DNA from: Brachycybe producta
Lineage: Eukaryota; Arthropoda; Diplopoda; Playtdesmida; Andrognathidae
NCBI GenBank assembly: GCA_036925085.1
Contig: JAUPFP010000023.1
Location: forward strand, 697,001-761,000
DNA length: 64,000 nucleotides
Direction of reading: 5' to 3'
The notes beneath the pieces were generated by a model that searched no databases, had not been told where the DNA came from, and was given only the letters and a program-made list of their open reading frames with translations. The translations under genes were made by a program, and so were the position numbers. Below, one piece after another: positions 11,882 to 24,300 of the stretch; positions within the stretch are counted from its first letter, which is position 1, and every line of letters begins with the position of its first letter.

Positions 11882-12771
11882 TTTTTTTATACATATTTCG
11901 GCGGCTGATTTATTTGCTAAAAGCAGTTATATTACGGGTCGGCCAAATTAATATACTCTACGACATGTTTGTTCCAACATTGTAGTGTATATCTATGTAC
12001 ATTGGACATAAAATGGAGACCAATATATTAAAAAAAAAATAATGATAGTAATTAAAAGTTTGAATTTTGTGGCGCCCTCTAGTGTTCATTTTAAGTTTGG
12101 GTTTTTGCCAATGGCGATTGTTTTCGCGTGTGTGTTTTTTTTATTCCACTTAACTTTTAAATAGTTGTTTTTATGATATTTTTTATCTCTATAAAAGTGA
12201 TTTAAACGGGTCGTTTTTGTCTACTGATTGTCAACTGATGTTCTAAGTACGAGAAGAGGTTTTCAAATCGATAGAAAAAGGCAGTAGACGTAAGTTTTAA
12301 AGTCTCACACAACCGGTGTTTTTCTTCTGTCTTTTTTAAGTTTCAATCTGTGTAACAAATGGTGTATGAAAAAGCCAAATGGTCATTGTTTTTAAAGGGA
12401 TTCGTTCATTCAACCTTTGAGGCGTTGGCAGAGGGACAGATAAGTCGAGAAAAATATGTGAGACAATAAGAAAACTAGAAAAATGACACATTATTGAGTT
12501 GTGAGTGTAAAAAGCCCAGCATCAAAAGACATTCTAACACGCCCCCCCTCTCTCTTATTACATTGTCATTCACTATTGTCACATCCAGTTTATTATTTGT
12601 TAATCCTTATATATAAATGTTACACGTGTCAGTCATTTTATGGAACCACGGGTCAGTGTAGAAAATCACTAAATCTAGAGTAAAATCTCAAAAAAAAAAA
12701 AAGATTCATAGCGTTTTATTTTTTGAGAATAGGCCTACATTGTTGGTTTTAGGCAATGTTCAGGCCCCCAG

Positions 12772-12970
12772 TGTTGGGGGCCCAACCAAACCTAGTGCTG
12801 CAACAATTCTCGTTAGTGCTATTTCCGGTCAAAAGTTATTTAAATGTTTTTCTGAAGAGGGGCCAACTTGACATCAAGTCGGGCCCTCCTCAGAAAGAAA
12901 TTTAAACTTTTGACCGGAACTAACGCACTAACGAATAGGGCCGGTTTGGTTGGGCCCCACCCCCAACTCT
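12772..12970. mobile_element. Foldback element with GGGCCCAACCAAACC arms
   Basis: The outer arms GGGGGCCCAACCAAACC and GGTTTGGTTGGGCCCC are inverted copies. The inner arms CCGGTCAAAAGTTATTTAAA and TTTAAACTTTTGACCGG continue the symmetry towards a centre near 12868. No reading frame. Confidence 0.7.
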
Positions 12971-13601
12971 GGAAAAGGGGGGGGGGCTGAAAACTTGAAT
13001 GACCTAATGTTGTGATTGTCTACAATCCAATCTAGATAATGTTGTTGAGGCTCTTTTGCCTACAGACACTCACTCCAACGTGCATGTGCATAAATAACGT
13101 CATAGATGCAAGGTTAATTGAAATTTGATATTTCCAAATAGATGATGTTGATTCTAAGAATACAAATCGCTTTTCAAACTGTATTTTGAATAATATTCGA
13201 ATGTTTACGTCGTTTTTGGTTGCAATGTATTCAAAGGTACTTTTATTTTGCACCCTTTTGAATTAATATGCTAATATGCTAACGATGTACACTTCGTTCT
13301 TCAGGAACAGCTTACAGCTTTAGGACAAAATGCGTGCGTATTTCTTTAATATGTTCTTCAGGTAATAAGGTATTTTCATGCCGTTTGGTTGCTAGAGCCA
13401 TTTGGAGCAACTTTGGAACCTTGCAAAATTGACCGTGCCTGTATCGTGGCACGTGTTGCAAACTCGCGCGCGCGCGTGCGTGTGTTTCTTAAACAGCAAT
13501 CCAATCTAGACAATGTCCTTGAGGTTTCTTGCACTTTATAATAGTATACACAATAAACGTATTAAAAGCTTTAAAGTTATGAGATTTAATATCAAACGCT
13601 A

Positions 13602-13676
13602 CTTCTGCACGTTTCTGTATTATACGTCCACAGTCACTATGACTATGAAACCATAATACGGAAACGTGCAGAAAAG
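13602..13676. repeat. Inverted repeat (hairpin)
   Basis: CTTCTGCACGTTTCTGTATTAT is mirrored by ATAATACGGAAACGTGCAGAAAAG with about a 28-nt loop. It could be a small MITE or a structured RNA; nothing else supports either. Confidence 0.55.
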
Positions 13677-14592
13677 CATCAATACGCAAGCACAAATGGG
13701 CAGAGGAAGACCGTCAAAACGAGGAGAATCACGAGGAAAGACGCATGAAACGCGTGCCAAAAAAAAAAGCCAAGAAAAACGTGCAGAGTGCTAGGAAACA
13801 ACAGGTGGAAATGCTAAACTGCTTCGAAAACAAGTGTAAATGGTGTAAATTATAAAAAACGGAATGGAAAAGATGTCAGTAAAAACACATGAGATTGGCA
13901 TAGTATGCGTTTCTGCGCGTTTCCATCAGGACGGTTTTTCCTTGTGTTTGTTTGTTTGTGGTGCTCCGTTCTTTTCTGTAAGTTTTTTCGTGCGTTTCAA
14001 CCGTTTCCGTGTTTTTTGTCTGACCCACTAGTTATTCTGTAGCAGAATGACTGATTTTTCAATTTGCCTGTATCGTATACATTGCATCGATAATAACAAC
14101 ATTTGTGAAATTAACAGTTTGTGATGACACAGAATAAACACGGTTCTCTATTCTATTGTTTGAGCTGTTTTTATATTTCGAAACATTGATAGTTGTCGTT
14201 GTTAAGGATTAGTTTTTAGGTTAGTTATAAAGGGAGAGAGACAGAGAACAAATATTTAATCTCTCTCTCTCTCTCTCTCACTGAGGATTATTAATAATCG
14301 AAAATAATTTCAATCATATCTTATCTATCGTGAAATACATTTAATGACGCCTTCAAAACTTGAACGTTATCTGTCATTTTTGCGATAAATTTAGAAAATT
14401 TTCTGTTTAGTTCATCATGATTGAGAGAAAAAAAAAGGTTTATTTAATATTTTAAAAAATTTAACGTTTTCTAAGTTAAATTTGATAGTTGTAGGCCTAC
14501 ACTTCCTAACAGACTTGTGACGTCAATCGCGTGCACAACTGTGTTAACTCCCACGTGTGCATTCGGCACACTTTTGCCACCCTTATTTTAAT

Positions 14593-14798
14593 ACAGGCAA
14601 TTAGAAATCGGGACGAACTTTAGTTGGCTCCGCCCTTTTTATGACGAACGGCAACTTCTAATTGGTTGGTTATGTAGTCTGACGTCAGATGCTCCGCCCT
14701 TTTCAACGTCAAACCACACAACAAACCAATTAGAAGTTGCTGGTCGTCATAAAAAGGGCGAAGCCAACTGAAGTTCGTTCCGATTACTAAATGCCTGT
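14593..14798. mobile_element. Foldback MITE family C, full copy
   Basis: About 206 bp with long arms of roughly 70 bp starting ACAGGCAATTAGAAATCGGG and ending at the complementary ATTACTAAATGCCTGT. The arms share CAACTTCTAATTGG. A second, right-truncated copy is at 39096-39250, confirming a dispersed family. Confidence 0.8.
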
Positions 14799-15254
14799 TA
14801 TATTAATACGTTTATTTCAATATAGTTGACAAATTTGAGATGATAAATTGGAACAATTGGATGTGTGATTCCTGAAAAGGCCTTATCTGTGTGTATCGCC
14901 ACGCAAAATTTGATTGAAACTTTGTATAAAAGTCTGCAAAAGTCCTGGAAATTGTGTACGTAAATTTCAAAATGTCCTGGGGAAAAAAAAACCTCAGAAT
15001 TGTTCAATAACCTGGAAAAAAAATTTACCAAAATTAAAGAATAATTAAAAAGGATGTCAAAATCGAAAACTTAAGAACGACTTTTGAAATATTTAAGCAT
15101 TCAATCATTAAGTTTTAACTTATATTCTGTTTACACGGACGAAAAATCTATTTTAATGGTGTTATTTTCATCAAATGGTTCAAACAATACACAAATGCCG
15201 AATATAACTTCAAAATATTCAAACAAACAAAAACAAGGATGTAGTTGGAGTATA

Positions 15255-15396
15255 AGCCGGTTTTAAAGTGTAAACGGGGCTTCCGTAAATTCTGGCAAGG
15301 CCGACTTTATTCTTTCCTGATTTTACTCTGGTTGTTTTGTTTTTCACGAGTAAAATTAAGAAAAAAAACTTGAATGTGTTTTTAGGTTCTAGTAAA
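15255..15396 (+). mobile_element. Left-end remnant of foldback family A abutting the ABCC5 start codon
   Basis: TTTTAAAGTGTAAACG at 15262, then ACTCTGGTTGTT and AAAATTAAG, then ACTTGAATGTGTTTTTAG, follow the order of family A left ends elsewhere (for example 54411-54500 and 62259-62350). In the consensus the next bases are AAACTAGAAGGGTAG; here they are GTTCTAGTAAAATGG, whose ATG is the ABCC5 start. The TTTTTAG could act as a splice acceptor for the first coding exon. Confidence 0.65.
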
Positions 15397-18300
15397 ATGG
15401 CAATCGATTCAGAAGTACAAAACGACGACGAGCAACCAAATTCTCCCATGATGCCATCGTCAGAAATTCCACTTTCCGACGAAGGCGGCGAAACTTCACC
15501 GGCAGTTTTGATATTAAACGATCCCATTCCTTTCGACGGTGGCCCAAACTCGCAGCTTCCGAACCCTTCTCCAATAGACAGGTGACAATCCACTATATAA
15601 AGCCTCGATCTTTTTTGTACAATCTCTTCTAGACGATGATACTAACTTTCAATCTTTAAAAGTCCCTTTCGTATACAGGGGGCGCTGGACGCTGGCCAGC
15701 CGCTCGACCAGTGGGATTACTATAGTACGACGGATAATCTCGAAGAATGTGGAGTCGAGGACGAACCTGTTTATGTTGCCGATCGTGGATTCGATCGTTA
15801 TTATCCGGCACTCAGGCAACTCGCTCCGATGAGATTCGTCATCAAGTAAGTTTCGATTTTTTTATTTTCTCACGTGATCGGGAAAATATACAGTATATTT
15901 AAATGGGTTTGAGACCAGTTTTTATTTCTTAAATCTTCACTGAACTGTTCTCTTTTCGTTTTTTATCTTCTTTTCTTCAGCAGAGATCGAAAGGTTCTTC
16001 CGGTCGATAGCGTTGGATTGTTTTCGTTTGCGACTTTCTCTTGGATGACCAATTTCATGTGGAAGTTGTTTCGTAAGGGTTCTTTCGCATTCGAAGCATA
16101 TCGTTGTTCTTTCATGGAATCGTGCAACATAAACAGCCAACGTTTCGAGTATCTTTGGGGAGAAGAGTTGAAGAGGCGCGGTCCTCGAGACGCGTCCGTT
16201 TTTCGTGTCAGTTGGCGTTTCATACGAACTAGAGTCACTCTCGCGACTCTCCTTTATACTATCAATCTATTTGGCGGTCTCTTAACGCCGATGTATTTTC
16301 TTCCGCTCCTCATAAACAATGCAATGAAGCCGGAACCTTCGTACGTCGAAGGCTCGACCTATGCGATTGCCATCTTGATCGTGGATTCGTTGCGCGGTTT
16401 CATTGTCAGTCTTCACGGAGCGATCACGCTCAGAACGGCTTTGAGGTTACGATCTGCCATTCTAACGGTCGTTTATCGTAAAGTCATCGGTCTCAACTCT
16501 CTGGGACAGGCGGATACGGGACAGGTAACTAATGGACACAATTTGATCCGATTGATCGTAAAATTGGGAACTAGAATACATTTTAAACTTCAACGTGGAA
16601 AAATAGACCAAATGAAATCAATGAAAATATAATTAATTACAATTAGGCTACTCATTTTTCCAAAAAGGATTGTCCTTTACTTTCCAATTTACGAAAGTGT
16701 GGCATCAGCAAATGCAAAAACATTAAAAAAATAATAATTAGAAAACTGAATGAAGAAATTCACGCTGAAACGCACATCAGTCAAATTTCTTAATAATCAA
16801 ATGAATTAAACCAAAAATTTTAAACCTCGATTAATGTCACCTCTGAGAACGATATTTATATCGCTGTAACATAGTTGACCAAACTCCTGCAGCTTCATAT
16901 AAAAGCATGGTTACTTGTGTCTTTACTAATTTGAGAATTATATGGTTAACGATACGTCTCTTTTGAGAACGCGTCTCCATATCGTTAAGCGTTGTTACGA
17001 TTGTAGATAATGAACGCAGTACTGTGAGTAGTTTGAGAACAAAATTGGTTTAAAATACCAAAAAAAAAAGCAACAGAAGTAGTTACATTATTCATCAGAA
17101 AAGTTAATTTATAACAACTACAAAGTTTCAAAAGTAATGTGGTTAATTACTTGAAAACATTTAATTACAGTAATTCATTAAGGGAAAATGAAAATCGATA
17201 TTTGGTGGGAATGTTGTATACTAATACCTCGCTTTATGGGGAAAGTTTTACTGTAAAGCGAAATTGCCGTATAACGAATCATTTATTCTCCCCATTATAA
17301 GTTGCGTGGTTTCTCGATTTTTTTGGCCGTATATTGAAAAGTTTTGGTCTGTAAATAGAAACTGTGCTATAATTTAATAAAAAGGCCGCGTTCTAACGAA
17401 ATGCCGTATAATTGTAATATCATTGTAATTATTTTCATATTTTTAGTTCAGTTTTCTACTCTTGAGATTTTTTGTACCACTATTTTTTGGTCATTCTGTT
17501 CTTATAATTTATCATTCTCCAAAGGAATCGACTTTTAAAATGAATTTGATGAGATTTGTAGATAGTTCTTTTAATGTTTTGACGATGCTCGCAGTTAAAC
17601 TGTCTTACTTCTATTAAAGTCTCATTAAACGAGATTTTTTTAAAGACTTCATAATTAGGCATTATGCCAGTTATTAAACGTGGTTAATTTGCTTCTAAAA
17701 ATCAACTTTTAACGACTTTGCACTAAGAAACTAATTGATATTACTTTTCAAGTGTATAATTTATTCATTAGGATCTAAATTTTTATTTCAAACTAATTGC
17801 CTGAAATGAAGTTGACAGTTGCTTTTTTTAATTTCAAGGCAATCTTTAAAGAAGTTCAAAGTTTATTTTGAAACTAGAAAAATAAACAATTGATGATAAT
17901 TCGTCAATGTTATAAAAATATACATGCATTTTTGACAGCTAATTAATTGACCAATTTAAAATAGAAAACGAGAATAGTTAGTTATCTTCTAAACTGTCAT
18001 AATAAGTTTATTTTTTAAAGTTTATGTTTAAGTTTATTTTTATCTTTAAATGTGTCTGGACGCGAAACTCCATGATCGCAATGTTTATTGAAATTACAAA
18101 AACATGGGGTCCAAAAACATGGTCTCCTTTTGATAAGATGATAAATATGAAAAGACCGTTAGGTAATGGAGGTACCCTTCTAGTTTCTAAAACACGTTCA
18201 AGTTTCTCTTTAGCTTACTCCAGAAAGACAGAAATAACCTAAGTTTAACAACATTGTATAACAAGAAAATATCTTTACATGATCCAAATTTTATACTTTT

Positions 18301-21300
18301 TGTAATTTCTTCTTAAAATTATTTTCAAAACGTAAAGAATCTAAACTTCTAATGGGTAAATAGAAATAGGTGATAAAATTTAGGGGTTTCAAGCAAACTT
18401 TTTTTTCAGGAAAATCATTACGAACAAAGAAATGTTGACCAGAAATTATCAAAGTAGTCGAAATAAACACAACAGCATAGAAAAACAACCTTCTATGGAG
18501 TTAACAATTTATTTATACATGGTAAACGACGTTTCGATGTAAAATATTATCATCAGCATTGGGTTCTAGTCAAATAAAATTATTTTAACCATGCCGCCTA
18601 CAATCAATGAATATTGTAAACAAATTTAAAGTGTTTTAGAAACTATCGATAGTTCGCGATATTGTTAAAAGTATTTATGATAATATCATTCAAAATAAAT
18701 TTTTATGACGGTTTGAAAAAAAAATGCAAAGATAATAATTTTCGTGAAATGTTGATTAAAAAAACAACAGAACTATTAGTATAATTTTTTTTATGAAAAA
18801 CAAGGTTTAGATATAAGCTTCTATCATTTTAATTTTGTATGCAATTTGAATTTTATTGCAAATGTTGTTTCTAAAAAAAGGTTTGCTTGACGTTTCTGCG
18901 TCCAAAAAAAATCTCTGGAGCTACTTTAAATTGTACAAAAACGCACCATGCAATTAAATTTTCTTCGTTTAACGTTTTTCGTTTAGATATTAAACTTATT
19001 CTCAAATGACAGTCAGCGTTTATTGGAGTTTGGTCAAGTACTTCATATGTGGGTTCCGGGTCTTCTCACCGTTATTGCTTCCTTTTCGTGGCTCGTCTGG
19101 GAGTTGGAAACTGCCGGCGCAACCGGAGTTGTTGCCTTTATGTTTTTCTTCTTCGTACAATACGGTTTTGCTAAAATGACGTCCACTTTAAAGAGTCGTG
19201 CCGTGACTATCACCGATGGAAGGGTATTTTTTATAATGTTTCTTTTGTGAATGATAAAATACTTAATCCTTCTTCGTCTTTTAGGTTCAGAAAACGAGAG
19301 AAGTGTTGTCGGCTATTAAAGTGATAAAAGTTAACGCTTGGGAAGATGCATTCTTTAAAGTTATCTCGAGTACGGTTTTTTCTCTACGCTCTTTTTCTTT
19401 CTCTCGATAACGTGATGACTTATTTTTCTTTCTCTTCGTATGTTTAAGAATTACGACTTGATGAACTGCGCATCATTCAGAAGATTGTTTTTTATCAGTT
19501 GATGACTGGAGCTTTCTCGAGCTGTTTACCTGCTCTCACGACAGTCATAACTTTCATGAGCTGTATTGCTTTTGGATTTGTGTTAACTCCAGCACAGGTA
19601 GAATGACAAAAGATATGACTTGATCGAAAACAGTTCTGATTTTCATTTGTTTCTCTTTCTCGAAGAGTTTTGCAGCTCTCGGAGTCTTGGGTTGGTCTCG
19701 TTACGGTCTTGTGTTCTTACCTGTGTCGTTAGGAGCGATAGCGCAAACCAAAGCGACGATGGATCGAGTTAAGGTAAGAGGGTTAGAAAAGTATTTGGGA
19801 AAAAAATTGATTGACGAGATTTTTATATCTTTGCCTTTAAAAATAACATCCTTCGTATCATTTCAATTGTCGTAATTGCTCGGTTATGTGGATTTTTAAT
19901 TTTGTTTTTGTGCACGTAGGAAGTTCTTCTTCAAGAAGATACTCGTCCTTGCGTCTCGATAACCAAGGATCCAAACCATGCCGTTTGTCTTACAAGCGCC
20001 ACTTTTGGTTGGGATTCTAAAGCGTCGAATGTTAAGTCTTCGGATGATGCTAAGAACAAGAAATCTCCCGTGGCTACGCGTACGGAGAAGCAACAATCGT
20101 CTAAGACCGAAGAAGCTGAGTCTCTCTCGAACAACTTTCATCCCGAGGGTTCAAAAATTGTCGACGTTCTTTTCAATCTGAATTTGGCCATCTCCAAGGG
20201 GCAATTAGTTGGCATTTGTGGACCTGTCGGAAGCGGGAAAAGCTCACTTTTGTCTGCCATTTTGAGCCAGGTATGATGCTTAGGAAAGTAAATACTAAAT
20301 GATAAATTCTGCATTAAAAATAAAAATTAGTAATTGTTCAATTTGTATGTTTCTGTTCAAATTAAAAACTAAAAAAAGTGCATTTTGTTAAAATGCGCCT
20401 CTAAGACCTTTGCGCTCTAGGCGACTGCCTAAGCTCGTCTAAAGGACAGGCCGGCCCTGCCTTTTGTCATTGGTTATTTTAGACGAAATGAAAAATTAAA
20501 GGAGGCCTATATGTAACAGATGAAAAATGCAAGTGGAGTAATGGTGATTTATTTTTCTTTAAGATGCATCTACGTCGAGGTGATCTGGCATTTCGTGGTA
20601 GCTTCGCTTATTTACCACAACAGCCGTGGTTAATGAATGCAACGTTACGTCAGAACATAGTTTTTGCCGATGCTTTCAATGCTAAGCGCTATTACGAAGC
20701 TATTCATTCGTGTGACTTGAGCGACGATCTGAGTTCTCTCGCAGCAGGAGACCAAACAGAGGTTGGAGAGTCGGGAGCTACTCTTAGTGGTGGACAGCAG
20801 CAAAGGGTTGCACTTGCTCGTGCTGTCTATTCCGACAGAGACATCTACTTGTTAGATGATCCGTTTTCGTCTTTGGATGGCGTTGTTTCTGAACACGTTT
20901 TTCGGAACTGTATTCGTGGAGCTTTGAGTTCCAAGACCACGTTTCTAGTCACTCGAAGACCACAGTTCTTATCACAGTGTGATTATGTGGTGGTTCTTGG
21001 AGAAGGGTCTATCGTCGAGCAGGGAACTCCGCCAGAATTGTTGGCACAGGAAGGTTATCTTGCGTCACTTATAAAGACTGTGCAAACCTCTGAAAATGTT
21101 ACAGAGAATGGTACTTTCGAGTTCTATACGGTGAAAGTCACTTAACACTGAAAAAATTGGATAACACGAAAAATCGATGACACACACATTTTTGGTCTAA
21201 TCCCTCATTATAGTTTTTTTTTAAAATAATTTTTAAAAATATATATATATATATTCGTTTAAGACGAAACGAATAACATGAAAATATTAGTTAAAAAGAA

Positions 21301-24300
21301 TATTTCGGTTTCATGTTTATGTAAAATATTTTTTTTAACACAAAACAACTTGAGACCTCGTTTTCTAAATTCACTTTGAGGTAGTGTATTTTCTAAAACC
21401 TTTTCACGTAACAGGAAAAACACTTAAATCAGTGGCCGGGTTTTTCAAATTTGCTTCAATTCTTGATCCCGGTTAAAAGTATATAAAGTTTGCAATCAAA
21501 AATCACTGATTTTTTTTGAGAAAAAGTTGATGAAACGAAGTTTTGTTTGACCATGAATACAATATAAAATGGCGATTTTAAAATTATCTTTTTCAACAAG
21601 AAACTCGGTTAACACGTAAAAATAATCTGATCAATTCAATTTCTGTGTTAAGCGGTTACCCGAGTGTGGTTTTTTTTTACAGAAAAAAGCACTAATAATG
21701 TGTTTTTGAATAATTACATTTTTTTTAGATAAACTAAGAAATAGAAAGCGTATCAGTGTTCATAATGGAGCTGGAAGCTCTGATGTAAAAGTTCCGACTG
21801 TTTCGGCCGTTAACGCTGGCCGATTGACGAGAGCGGAAGAGAAAGGTTCTGGAAGCGTGTCGTGGAAGACGTACGCAGCTTACATCCAATCTATGGGCGG
21901 AGCGGGAGTTGCCATTATGGTTACGGCAAGCGTTATAATCTTTGCTGCCGTCATTGTCTACAGTTCCTGGTGGATGGGAAAAGTTATTCAAAGCCAACAA
22001 AAGGTAAGAAAGTTTTTATTCATTGTTTGTTCTCATAATCTCATAAATTGTGCGATTTTTTTTAACAAAATATAGTCAATCATACCAATCGTACCTTTCG
22101 TGGCTTCGTCAGGAAACTTATCGCGTACCTCGGACGAGGTTTCTTCTAACGATTCTGTTGTGACCAACGCAATGAACGCCAACAACGGATCGTTGTCTTT
22201 GCGACAATCGTTAACAAATTCGTTTTATCCTGAAATAGATGATTTCACCATTCAGCTTTGGTGTTCAATAATCGTGGTTGGCATCTTAGCAACTTCTGTA
22301 CTTCAGGCTTATTTGTTTTCCAAAGTAGGTTTAAATTTCTCTTAGTTTTACGGAGGTCAACAGGGTGGGTAAAAGTAATGAATTTTATTTTGAAGTACCG
22401 GTAAAACTTGAGATTCATGGAAAACTATAGTCCCCTTGTTGCATAACAAACATCCCTATTAATGTGAAACTTAAGTCCTTTATATGTGGATTTTATGTTT
22501 TTATGATTTTTTATGATTTTTTGTTAGATATCAGCTTAAATAACACATTAATATGTAATATACTGTATATATTCCTATTCTCACATTTACCTCTTTAATT
22601 TCACATCTACTTCCTATTCCCACATCTACTTGCTATTTTCACGTAGACCTACTTCCGATTCTAAATGTACTTTTGATTCCCGCACGTACTTCTGATTGCA
22701 ATGTATATTTCCGAATGTCATTGACATTTCCAATTCCTCCGTCGACTTTTAATTCCCACGCTTATGACCGATTCTTAGACATATATTTTTTTAATTGAAA
22801 CGAACTTCCGATTCAAAGACGTATTTCCGATTCAAAGACGTATTTCCGATTCTCACTCGTACTTCCCAAACGTATGTCCGATTCCCACACATACTCCCGA
22901 TTTCCGCACGTATTTTCAATTTCTGAACGTACTTTCGATCTCCGCATCTACTTCCGATTGCCACATATACTTCTGAATCCCATGCGTACTGCCAAATCCC
23001 ACACATACTTTCGATTATCACGGTACTTCCTATTTGCATTCCCATTTTAAATGAGTCTATCCGAACTTCATGATCAAGGATTTATCTTTAATTTAATCCG
23101 TTTTTTATTATTGTTTAACAAGGCGACGATGACAGCTTCTCTTCGAATGCACGATAGCATTCTTGATAAAGTTTTTCATGGAACGATGAGGTTTTTCGAA
23201 ATAACACCAATCGGTCGTATTCTGAACGTATTTTCCAAGGATCTGGACGAAGGTAGGCAGCCACCCGTGTTTTTCTACTTTATTGCAACATAGCTTAATG
23301 GTTTTGTTTCATTGATAGTGGATTGTATCTTGCCGACAATGTTAAACACCTGTCAAGTGATGCTGTGGTCAACATTGTTTTTTCTATTGAGTGTTGTCAT
23401 CATTTTTCCTCTGTTTCTCCTCTCGCTTCCAATACTCTTGATAATCTTTGCGTACACTCTTCTTCTGTACGGCGCGACTGCAAGAGAAGTGAAACGGCGT
23501 GAGAATTTGTCTCGTTCGCCGTTTTTTGGTCACGTCAGCACCACGCTCAATGGATTAACTTCGCTTCATGCCTACGAGAAGGAGAAGTTATTCGAAAGAG
23601 AGTTCATCCGTTTACAGGATGACCATTCGGCTCTCACTTTCTTGTTAGTGGGAAGCATTCGTTGGATGGGCGTACGCATGGATTTCATCGTCGCTCTCAG
23701 CTCGTCGTTAGTCGCTTTTTTCATCGTCTTTATGCACGGACAGATTGCGCCGTCATTCGCTGCGATGGCACTCATTTTCTGCAGCAGTGTATGTTCTTTT
23801 TTTTTTTAAAAAACAAAACAAAAGCAAAAACCAAGGTGCTCTATATAAAGGTTAAGTAAAGGCGGCCATGTTCGTTTGTCCCGTGACAGCCGATTACATG
23901 GGAGCGGCAAGCAAGATGGCATACAGTGTTTTTCACAATATTATCAAACTTAGAAGGCTTCCACGTAATGGGAGCCTTATGACAGCTTTACCGTAGTAAC
24001 CTTTATAAAGTGAAACTTGCTTAAAACTACAAAGTCAGTTTTAGATAGTGTTGTTTTTAAATCGCAAATTTATTATCATTTTAAATTGCCATAGGTCTTG
24101 CACGAAAAGAAAACATTACGACGTATGTAGATTGTTTCTAACTTGTTTACTTTTGTACTCTTCATTTCTCTCTTCCATCAGCTCGCTAAGGTGTCGACAG
24201 TTTTAAGGGAAGATCTGAAGCACCACCCACCACTTAGTTTAAAAAAAATGCTGTCTGTGATTGGTCGATTTGAATTTTCACGTCACTTCTTAATATTTTT

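Larger units (their letters stand above)
11542..15254. other. Intergenic region between divergent ATP6AP2 and ABCC5
   Basis: 3.7 kb between two head-to-head genes, so both promoters should lie here. No TATA box can be assigned with confidence. It holds several foldback elements (listed separately), a GCGC/GTGT run at 13463-13484, a CT run at 14261-14279 and the hairpin at 13602-13676. Direct repeats CAATCCAATCTAGA occur at 13024 and 13498. Confidence 0.6.

Noticed and set aside
15679-15845. Alternative ABCC5 exon 2 acceptor at 15678 (GTATACAG)
   Set aside because: After exon 1 it would shift the frame and hit a stop within about 15 codons. The acceptor at 15662 keeps the ABCC5-like frame.
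21111-21145. Continuation of the ABCC5 exon 9 frame to a stop at 21145 as a truncated protein end
   Set aside because: A phase-correct donor (AATG-GTACTT) and a matching exon 10 restore the full second half with NBD2. A short isoform by intron retention remains possible but unsupported.
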